Below are positions 1-5,061 of a stretch of 5,061 nt of DNA, in pieces. How positions within the stretch are numbered: the first letter of the stretch is position 1; every line of letters starts with the position of its first letter. Source of the stretch: DASYHS01 sp035998295. Its GTDB lineage: Bacteria > Pseudomonadota > Alphaproteobacteria > Azospirillales > Azospirillaceae. A program made the position numbers and the translations under genes. The DNA lies in NCBI RefSeq assembly GCF_035998295.1, contig NZ_DASYHS010000116.1, positions 1 through 5,061 on the forward strand, given 5' to 3'. Below the pieces are notes generated by a model, which saw nothing but the letters and a program-made list of their open reading frames with translations, did not search any database and was not told where the DNA came from.

Positions 1-27
1 CTCGGGAGAGTAGGTCGCCGCCGGGCC
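1..27 (+). rRNA. rrf: 5S ribosomal RNA, 3' end only (partial)
   Basis: The first bases match the conserved 3' end of alphaproteobacterial 5S rRNA: GGGAGAGTAGGTCGCCGCC at 4-22, then GGGCC, which would close the terminal helix with the 5' end lying outside the window. Only about the last quarter of the molecule is present. The call is supported by the initiator tRNA gene 36 bases downstream on the same strand, since 5S followed by tRNA-fMet is the standard end of rRNA operons in many alphaproteobacteria. The exact 3' end (27 or a base or two later) cannot be fixed because the pairing strand is missing. The spacer to the tRNA is rich in A and C and shows no other feature. Confidence 0.72.
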
Positions 28-63
28 ACCACGCCAGAACATCACTCCAACCACCAACACCAC

Positions 64-137
<74 letters not shown>

Positions 138-163
138 CCCATGATCCCAAAAGTTCTCCCGAA

Positions 164-197
164 CCTTTGCTGGCCGAAAGGCCGGCAAGGGTTTTGT
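164..197 (+). terminator. Intrinsic terminator of the rRNA operon / tRNA-fMet
   Basis: A 12-pair stem (164-175 with 180-191, including two G-U pairs) closes a GAAA tetraloop at 176-179 and is followed at once by TTTTGT. It lies 27 bases after the tRNA and on its strand, so it should end the rRNA operon transcript. The same hairpin could hinder leftward transcripts arriving from the esterase gene, but on that strand the T-run is about ten bases away from the stem, so efficient termination in that direction is doubtful. Confidence 0.9.
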
Positions 198-351
198 CGT
201 GTTCCGGCTCCCCGACCCAGTTATCGGCGGCGTCGAACCCGGACAGGCCCTGGCAGCTTGGGGAGGCGGCCGAGGAGCTGCATACCGGGAACATTGCGGC
301 CACTCCCTGTCCTGCCGTGAACGGCCTAGTATACCGACCTCAAGGTCATCG
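198..351. other. Convergent intergenic region, no gene seen
   Basis: This stretch separates the rRNA operon terminator from the stop codon of the RTX esterase gene. It holds two small inverted repeats just past that stop: GACCT/AGGTC at 336-347 with a two-base centre, and GCCG/CGGC at 314-325 around a TGAA loop. Neither is followed by a T-run on the - strand, so they are at best weak 3' end structures for the esterase transcript. Open frames here show no ribosome binding site and no protein-like sequence. Confidence 0.4.
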
Positions 352-3306
352 TCAGAGCGCGATGTTGGACGGAACCAGGTTGAGCAGGCCAGTCAGCAGC
401 AGTTCGAAATCCGCGACTCCGTCGCCATCCAGGTGCCCGGACAGAATGGTCTGGTTGGCACCGGCGTCGTGCGAGAAGGCGACCTGACCTGCACCCGTTG
501 CCGCGGCGCTGCTCATGAAGATGAACGCCTCGTCCGCCGCGGTGGCGTCGATGGCATCGATCCGGCTGAAGTCGATGCGGTCGCCATGCACGAAATCGGC
601 GATGAGGTCGGAGCCGAGGCCGGTGGTGCCGCCGCCGACCTCCTCCTTGCTGCGGAACACGAAGCGGTCGTTGCCGACGCCGCCCCACAAGGTATCGACG
701 CCGAGGCCGCCCTCCAGCGTGTCGGTGGCGCCGCCGCCGAACAGCAGGTCGTTGCCGCCCAGGCCATAGATCTGGTCGCTGCCGTTGCCGCCATCCAGGA
801 CGTTGTTCCCAGTATTGCCGTCGACTCGGTTGTTCGCCGCGTTGCCGGTTCCGGACAAGTCACCGCTGCCGAGCAGCGAAAGGCGTTCGAAGTTCAGTGG
901 CAGCGTCGTGCTGAGCAGGGTCTCGATCCAGTCGTAGCCGGCATTGGCCTCCTCGACCGCTACATCCCCCGCCTCGTCGATCCTGTAGCGGTCATCGCCG
1001 AGCCCGCCGACCGCGCGGTCAGGTCCCTGGCCGCCATCCAGCAGGTCGTTGCCGGCGCCGCCGAGGAGCGTATCGGCACCCGCGAGGCCGTACAGTTCAT
1101 CGCTGCCGCTGCCGCCATCGAGCAGGTTGTTGCCGTCGTTGCCGTCCAGCCGGTTGTCGCCGGCGCTGCCGGTCGCCCAAAGATCCGCGGCGCCCATCAG
1201 CGACAGCCGCTCGATGTTGGCCGGCATCGCGGTGCTGAAGTAGGTCTGGATCAGGTCGTAGCCGCCATCCGGCCCTTCCACCACCACATCGCCGGCATCG
1301 TCCACGGCGTAGCGGTCATCGCCGAGGCCGCCGATCATGACGTCGGCGCCGGTGCCGCCATCCAGCGTGTCATTGCCGTCGCTGCCGGTGAGCGTATCCG
1401 CCCCGCCATGGCCCATCAGCTTGTTCGCACCGGCATTGCCGGAAATCATGTTGCCTTCGTCGTTGCCCGAGCCGGTGATGTCGGCTGTGCCAGCGAGCAC
1501 CAGGTTCTCGACATTGCTCTTGAGCCGGAACGAAGCCGTGGCGACAGCCGTGTCCACGCCCTCGTCCGGCTTCTCGAAGATGATGTCGAGCGCATCGTCG
1601 GCGTAGTAAAGGTCGTTGCCGGTGCCGCCATCCAGGCGATCCGCGCCGGCACCGCCGTTCAGAATATCGGCGCCGCTACCGCCGCGGATGGTATCGGACA
1701 ACGAGGCACCAATCACGACGTCGTCGCCGGCGCCGGCGTCAAAGGCCTGCGTCGCATCGTAGCCGGCCGCGATGGCGGCGGCGGCGTCGCTGGGCAGGTA
1801 GACCTCGTCGTTGCCGCCCAGCCCTTCGTAGATCGAGGCAGGCAACCAAGCGCCGAATACGATGGTGGAGAAGTCGACGAAATCGGCACCGGAGGAGAAC
1901 AGCGCCGGCAGCCCGGCGCCGCTGGGGTCGATCGCCCCATCGCTGAACCCTATGGACTCGATGCCGGACAGCAGATCCCGGCCGTCGTCACCGTCGCTGG
2001 GATCGATGTCCCAAACTGTGACGCTGCTGCCGGAGGCGAGCACGATGTAGCCGGCGCGGAGGCCGGCATAGACCGCGGTGTCCTCGCCCGCGCCGCCGTA
2101 GATGAGGTCGTTGCCAGCCCCGCCGATGATCTCGTCGTCGCCGTCATCGCCCCAGATCTCATCGTGCCCGTCGCCGCCCAGCAGCGTGTCGGCGCCCGCG
2201 CCGCCCGAGATGACGTCGTCGCCCGTGTCACCATGGGCATGGTCATGGCCCGCGCCGGCCCAGAGTATGTCGTGCCCCGCGCCGCCCAGCAGCGTGTCCG
2301 CACCCGCGTCGCCCAGCAGCACATCGTCCCCGGCGCCGCCATCAAGCCAATCGTCGCCGGCGAGCCCGCGCAGCTCGTCGCGTCCCGCCCCCGCAATGCG
2401 CGTGTCGCCGGCCTGGCTGTCGTCGGCGCCGGTCCAGAGAGTGCGCGAGAAATCAATGCCGTTCAGCGCCAGGGAGCTGATGACCATGCGGTCCGCGGCG
2501 AGGGTGCGGGAGGCACCGCTCAGGTGGATGCCGTCCTCGATCGTCAGCAGGTCCGAGGTCAGCGCGCCGATGGCGACGCCCGGTAGCGCGGCGGCCACCG
2601 TGTGCTGCGCGGCGCGCACGTCGTCGTATTTGCCATCCTCCTCGCCCCGCGGGCCGATTTCCTGGATGAGCACGCGGTGCGGGCTGAAATCCGCCAGCAC
2701 GCGCTCCATGAACTGGATCAGCGCGGTGGTGTAGGCGCTTTCGGAGATGCCCTCCGACCCGTCGGTCTCGCCCTGCCCCCACAGCACCACCTCGGCGCTG
2801 CCGCCGACCTGCGCCAGCAGCGCCAGCACATTGGCGTAGAGCGAGCCGGCGGCGGTGGACATCCAGTTGCCGTTGCCCTTGTCCGCCTGCGGCAGCAGCG
2901 CGGTGCCGCCCTTCGCGCCCTCCACCAGCAGGACCGGCGCGCCGAGCTGTGCGGCGTAGGTGCGCGCGAAATGCTGCGCGGCGCCGCCGGGTACGGCGCC
3001 GATCTCGCCATTCCATTCCATGCCGTAGACGCCACCGCCGGACAGTTCGTCCTGCGGCCCGTCGAACCAGCGCTGGATGTTCGACTGGCCCACGACGAAG
3101 ACCACGGCACCAATCACCAGGTCCTGCGCGACGACGACACCGCCGGTGCTGACCTCGAGCCGGTAGCCTTCGCCCTGTGGGATGCCGCCGAGGCTGTCGC
3201 CCGGGGTCCAACCCACCACGACGTTGCCCTGCTGGTCGAGCACGCGCGCCATGTCCCCGTTGAAGGGCACCGTTCCCGTGGTGCCCTCGCGCTGGATGAA
3301 GATCAC
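352..3306 (-). CDS. Secreted SGNH/sialate-O-acetylesterase-like hydrolase fused to RTX calcium-binding repeats
   Basis: This gene encodes 984 residues, counted from a GTG start. Residues 1-65 resemble the short beta-rich domain that precedes SASA-type esterases. The hydrolase follows to about 285: GQSN with the likely nucleophile Ser75, a Gly-Gly-Thr at 133-135 that may form the oxyanion hole, GQGETD at 177-182, and DGIH with likely catalytic Asp258 and His261. Known relatives remove O-acetyl groups from sugars; the substrate here is unknown. Residues 312-410 are eleven unbroken GGxGxDxxx-type nonapeptides that bind calcium as a beta-roll outside the cell. After a linker come five more, then three larger tandem modules (567-881). 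Residues 882-984 match the serralysin-type C-terminal region (GSDLIADF, GDRIDFSRIDA, DGDGVADF) used for type I secretion. No signal peptide is seen, as expected for that route. A start 23 codons upstream gives a Cys/Arg-rich leader unlike the family and lacks a good ribosome site. tviB lies upstream on the same strand. No secretion transporter is in the window. Confidence 0.9.
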   Translation of the reverse strand: MIFIQREGTTGTVPFNGDMARVLDQQGNVVVGWTPGDSLGGIPQGEGYRLEVSTGGVVVAQDLVIGAVVFVVGQSNIQRWFDGPQDELSGGGVYGMEWNGEIGAVPGGAAQHFARTYAAQLGAPVLLVEGAKGGTALLPQADKGNGNWMSTAAGSLYANVLALLAQVGGSAEVVLWGQGETDGSEGISESAYTTALIQFMERVLADFSPHRVLIQEIGPRGEEDGKYDDVRAAQHTVAAALPGVAIGALTSDLLTIEDGIHLSGASRTLAADRMVISSLALNGIDFSRTLWTGADDSQAGDTRIAGAGRDELRGLAGDDWLDGGAGDDVLLGDAGADTLLGGAGHDILWAGAGHDHAHGDTGDDVISGGAGADTLLGGDGHDEIWGDDGDDEIIGGAGNDLIYGGAGEDTAVYAGLRAGYIVLASGSSVTVWDIDPSDGDDGRDLLSGIESIGFSDGAIDPSGAGLPALFSSGADFVDFSTIVFGAWLPASIYEGLGGNDEVYLPSDAAAAIAAGYDATQAFDAGAGDDVVIGASLSDTIRGGSGADILNGGAGADRLDGGTGNDLYYADDALDIIFEKPDEGVDTAVATASFRLKSNVENLVLAGTADITGSGNDEGNMISGNAGANKLMGHGGADTLTGSDGNDTLDGGTGADVMIGGLGDDRYAVDDAGDVVVEGPDGGYDLIQTYFSTAMPANIERLSLMGAADLWATGSAGDNRLDGNDGNNLLDGGSGSDELYGLAGADTLLGGAGNDLLDGGQGPDRAVGGLGDDRYRIDEAGDVAVEEANAGYDWIETLLSTTLPLNFERLSLLGSGDLSGTGNAANNRVDGNTGNNVLDGGNGSDQIYGLGGNDLLFGGGATDTLEGGLGVDTLWGGVGNDRFVFRSKEEVGGGTTGLGSDLIADFVHGDRIDFSRIDAIDATAADEAFIFMSSAAATGAGQVAFSHDAGANQTILSGHLDGDGVADFELLLTGLLNLVPSNIAL
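664..1608 (-). repeat. Three tandem RTX modules of 99, 108 and 108 codons
   Basis: Within the esterase gene three consecutive units begin at an aromatic residue after GxGxDx: Tyr567 (1312-1608), Tyr666 (988-1311) and Tyr774 (664-987); the next equivalent position is Phe882. Each unit runs as a D..GD.v.E....G.D strand, an S..l..N.E.L.L.G segment, a G.GN...N..dGN.G.N segment, then nonapeptides. The first unit has five nonapeptides and the other two have six, which accounts exactly for the nine-codon length difference. Units two and three are the most alike, with shared ERLSL and LGDDRY. Confidence 0.85.
2077..2373 (-). repeat. Eleven-fold 27-base repeat coding RTX nonapeptides
   Basis: Eleven nonapeptides run without a break through residues 312-410 of the esterase protein, each close to L-x-G-G-x-G-x-D-x (for example LDGGAGDDV, LLGGAGHDI, ISGGAGADT). 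Several copies carry His before the Asp (GHD), a less usual choice at that place. At the DNA level the copies are diverged, so this is an old coding repeat and not a recent slippage array. Confidence 0.9.
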
Positions 3307-3314
3307 CCTGGTTT

Positions 3315-3319
3315 CCTCC
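3315..3319 (-). promoter_or_regulatory. Ribosome binding site fixing the GTG start of the RTX esterase
   Basis: On the - strand a perfect GGAGG lies eight bases before GTG at 3306-3304. No comparable site precedes the ATG at 3375, which is in the same frame. This and the family-like protein start (VIFIQREG) make the GTG the best choice. Confidence 0.8.
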
Positions 3320-3389
3320 GCTCGGCATTCGACGCGGCTTTCGCATCGCCGGTCACACCCTACGCCGCCAGGCATCCGGTGCGGGATTG

Positions 3390-3416
3390 AGACTGGTCAG
3401 GACTGACTTCCAGTCT
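3390..3416 (-). other. Inverted repeat in the tviB-esterase gap
   Basis: A perfect seven-base inverted repeat, AGACTGG (3390-3396) and CCAGTCT (3410-3416), encloses 13 bases that contain a nested TCA/TGA pair. It lies between the tviB stop and the esterase start. No T-run follows on either strand, so it is not a standard intrinsic terminator. It could be an mRNA stability or attenuation structure, an operator for a dimeric regulator, or chance. Confidence 0.35.
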
Positions 3417-3433
3417 GGCTGGCATGTCCCCGG

Positions 3434-4714
3434 TTACAGACGCCAGAGATCGACGTCGGAGGGCACCTGGCTGCGGTCGAGGCAGCCCTTCACGTCCAGC
3501 ACCGCGCCGCCCTCGTTCAGCAGGCAGCGTCGGATCAGGCTCCAGCCCGACCTCACGAAGGCACGGTGCGCCACGGCCAACACCACGGCGCCACCGGGTC
3601 GGACTTCCAGCAGGTCCGTGGGCGGCAGCCCGGTGGCCGCCAGCACCTCCTCCGGATCCGCCAGGGGATCGACGATCTGGACGTCGAGGCCGTGGTCCTG
3701 GATTTCCCGGACCAGGCTGAGCGCCGGGGAGTTGCGCAGGTCGGGCACATCCTCCTTGAACGTCAGGCCGAGCACGGTGACGCGGCGCGACTGGCCGCCG
3801 TGCCGCATCAGCATCTGCACGCAGCGGCGCGCGACAAAGCTGGCCATGCCGTCGTTGATGCGGCGGCCGGTGACGATCACCTCCGGGTGGTGGCCGGCGC
3901 GTTCGGCGCGTTGGGCGAGGTAGTAGGGGTCGACCCCGATGCAGTGGCCGCCGACGAGGCCCGGCTGGAAGTCCAGGAAGTTCCACTTGGTCGCCGCGGC
4001 CGCGAGAACGTCGCGGGTGTCGATGCCCAGCCGGTCGAAGATGCAGGCCAGCTCGTTGACAAAGGCGATGTTGAGGTCGCGCTGCGCGTTCTCGATCACC
4101 TTCGCAGCCTCGGCGACGCGGATCGAGCCGGCGCGGTGGATGCCGGCGCGGATGATGCGCGCGTAGAGGCCGGCGACCTCGTCCAGCGCCGCAGGCGACT
4201 GCGCGGCCACCACCTTGGTGATGCTCTCGAGCCGGTGGTCCGGGTCGCCCGGATTGATGCGTTCCGGGCTGTAGCCGATTGCGAAGTCGACGCCGGCGCG
4301 CAGGCCGGAAGCCTGCTCCAGCACCGGCAGGCATTCCTCCTCCGTCGCGCCGGGATAGACGGTCGATTCGTAGATGACGAGCGCGCCGGGGCGCAGGGCC
4401 CGGCCGACTGTCTCGGAGGCGCGCAGCAGCGGGCCGAGATCCGGCTGCCGCGTCGCGGTCAGTGGCGTCGGCACCGTGACGATGAAGATGTCCGTGTCGC
4501 GAAGCTCAGCCGCGTCGCTGGTGCAGGCGAGCCGCGCGGCGCGCAGATCCTCATGCGGCACCTCGCGCGTACGGTCGACGCCGGCCAGCAATTCCGCGAC
4601 GCGCCGGCGGTCGATGTCGAAGCCGATGACGTGCAGGCCGGCGCGTGCGAAGGCGACGGCGACCGGCAGCCCGACATAGCCGAGACCGATCACGGCGAGA
4701 CGGCGGGCGTCCAA
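3434..4714 (-). CDS. tviB: UDP-N-acetyl-D-glucosamine 6-dehydrogenase, TviB type
   Basis: This 426-residue protein belongs to the UDP-glucose/GDP-mannose dehydrogenase family, and much of its length reads like Vi-antigen TviB. The expected reaction is NAD-dependent double oxidation of UDP-GlcNAc at C6 to UDP-GlcNAc uronate in the cytoplasm, a precursor of acidic capsule or O-chain sugars. Visible motifs: the NAD-binding GLGYVGLP (10-17) with FDID (32-35), VPTP (81-84), ESTVYPG (116-122), YSPERINPGD (148-157), Lys205 and Asn209 in AEAAKVIEN, GGHCIGVDPYYL (255-266) with catalytic Cys258, and TFKEDVPDLRNSP (318-330) opening the C-terminal UDP-binding domain. Length is normal and all key residues are present. 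The start is TTG, which places the Rossmann glycine loop ten residues in, as in relatives; the next GTG would cut into that fold. The exact sugar (GlcNAc or GalNAc) is inferred from similarity to TviB rather than proven. The RTX esterase gene follows after 127 bases on the same strand. Confidence 0.92.
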   Translation of the reverse strand: MDARRLAVIGLGYVGLPVAVAFARAGLHVIGFDIDRRRVAELLAGVDRTREVPHEDLRAARLACTSDAAELRDTDIFIVTVPTPLTATRQPDLGPLLRASETVGRALRPGALVIYESTVYPGATEEECLPVLEQASGLRAGVDFAIGYSPERINPGDPDHRLESITKVVAAQSPAALDEVAGLYARIIRAGIHRAGSIRVAEAAKVIENAQRDLNIAFVNELACIFDRLGIDTRDVLAAAATKWNFLDFQPGLVGGHCIGVDPYYLAQRAERAGHHPEVIVTGRRINDGMASFVARRCVQMLMRHGGQSRRVTVLGLTFKEDVPDLRNSPALSLVREIQDHGLDVQIVDPLADPEEVLAATGLPPTDLLEVRPGGAVVLAVAHRAFVRSGWSLIRRCLLNEGGAVLDVKGCLDRSQVPSDVDLWRL

Positions 4715-4721
4715 GGTTCAG

Positions 4722-4727
4722 CTTTCC
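4722..4727 (-). promoter_or_regulatory. Probable ribosome binding site for the TTG start of tviB
   Basis: GGAAAG on the - strand lies seven bases before the TTG at 4714-4712. It is a partial match to the Shine-Dalgarno consensus. No ATG or GTG in the same frame gives a better N-terminus, so this supports a TTG start with modest translation. Confidence 0.5.
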
Positions 4728-4969
4728 ACGGAACGGCGCGGGTAGCGCCGACGTGCCGTGGTTGCCACCGCTGCTGCCAGGTCCGGCATCGCCCGTGCTC
4801 CCCGCCTGTCTCATCGGGTGCAGCATGCGGTGCCGGGCGCCGCCGGACCACGGCAACCCGGTCCAAACTGGCGACCAAGCTGGCAGATGCGGGTGTGCGT
4901 CCAGCCCCGGACTCCCCTGAATGGACACCTCCAGAAACCTCGGTTTTCGCCAGACGTGGCCGTAGATTG

Positions 4970-5061
4970 GTGGATGTGCGCCTGCCGTGCGACGGGCTGG
5001 CCGGGATCACGCTGCTGGAGGACGGCCGGCGCGGCGCTGATGTCGGTGCGCGCTGCGGCTG
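4970..5061 (+). CDS. Possible 5' end of a divergent gene (partial, unidentified)
   Basis: From about 4967 to the window edge the + frame containing GTG 4970 and GTG 4976 takes on a coding-like pattern: 27 of 31 third positions are G or C. In the 24 codons before, only 12 are. The peptide (VDVRLPCDGLAGITLLEDG and onward) looks protein-like, but I do not recognise a family. Start choices are TTG 4967, GTG 4970 or GTG 4976, none with a good ribosome site, and the frame stays open further upstream. It could equally be a remnant or a chance open frame. If real, it would be divergent from tviB. Confidence 0.25.
   Translation, partial: MDVRLPCDGLAGITLLEDGRRGADVGARCG

Larger units (their letters stand above)
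4715..5061. other. Upstream region of tviB, mostly without a recognisable gene
   Basis: These bases lie before tviB and should hold its promoter if it is not read from further upstream. I cannot pick out a convincing -35/-10 pair. A small inverted repeat, GTGG/CCAC around TTG, lies at 4758-4768, about 45 bases before the start codon. Open frames on the - strand across this stretch give Arg/Pro/Ser-rich or Cys-rich sequences without ribosome sites and look spurious. The last 90 bases or so show a codon signature on the + strand, listed separately. Confidence 0.45.

Noticed and set aside
336..347. Palindrome GACCTCAAGGTC just past the esterase stop, considered as a terminator
   Set aside because: The stem is five pairs with only two bases in the centre and no T-run follows on the - strand.
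664..2373. Short GC-rich repeats that might suggest a CRISPR-like or satellite array
   Set aside because: The period is 27 bases in coding register and the copies encode RTX nonapeptides; there are no identical repeats separated by unique spacers.
199..2586. A 795-codon open frame on the + strand, opposite the RTX esterase gene, with a further 262-codon frame in the same phase to 3390
   Set aside because: Its codons align one to one with those of the - strand gene, so antisense stops arise only where the gene uses TTA, CTA or TCA. These codons are rare in GC-rich DNA, and the break at 2584-2586 is exactly such a CTA Leu codon. The protein is a monotonous Ala/Val/Gly/Ile pattern mirroring the RTX repeats, and no ribosome site is seen.
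3360..4334. A 324-codon - strand open frame inside tviB
   Set aside because: Very Arg/Pro/Gly-rich shadow of tviB in another frame; tviB has all family motifs intact over the same bases.
4690..5010. A 106-codon - strand open frame overlapping the start of tviB by 25 bases
   Set aside because: The product is rich in Arg, Pro, Ser and Ala with no recognisable domain, there is no convincing ribosome site, and it overlaps tviB in another frame.

Overview
The window looks like high-GC alphaproteobacterial DNA. The left edge carries the 3' tip of a 5S rRNA gene, then an initiator tRNA-fMet and a strong intrinsic terminator, all on the + strand. The order 5S, tRNA-fMet, terminator is the usual distal end of an alphaproteobacterial rRNA operon. 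GC-rich codon use, a large RTX protein and a TviB-type sugar dehydrogenase fit an environmental or host-associated alphaproteobacterium. Rhodospirillales is a guess from overall style only.

Layout: 1-27 is the end of 5S rRNA, 64-137 is tRNA-fMet and 164-197 is the terminator (all +). Two genes on the - strand fill most of the rest and converge on the rRNA operon. tviB (3434-4714) is read first and encodes a UDP-N-acetylglucosamine 6-dehydrogenase-like enzyme. After a 127-base gap holding one inverted repeat comes a 984-residue RTX protein (352-3306, GTG start). Its N-terminal part is an SGNH/sialate-O-acetylesterase-like hydrolase. Its C-terminal two thirds are calcium-binding nonapeptide repeats with a serralysin-type type I secretion end. 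At 4715-5061 there is mostly non-coding sequence upstream of tviB, with a possible start of a divergent + strand gene at the right edge.

How the genes may work together (inference): TviB would supply an N-acetyl-hexosaminuronic acid precursor for a surface or exported polysaccharide. The secreted RTX esterase could remove acetyl groups from an acetylated glycan outside the cell, perhaps the same polymer. No transporter, glycosyltransferase or acetyltransferase is visible here, so the link rests only on adjacency, shared orientation and family knowledge.

I see no CRISPR array, insertion sequence, phage gene or clearly novel system. The points most worth following are the esterase-RTX architecture beside tviB, the internal module duplications in the RTX part, and unusual bases in the initiator tRNA.
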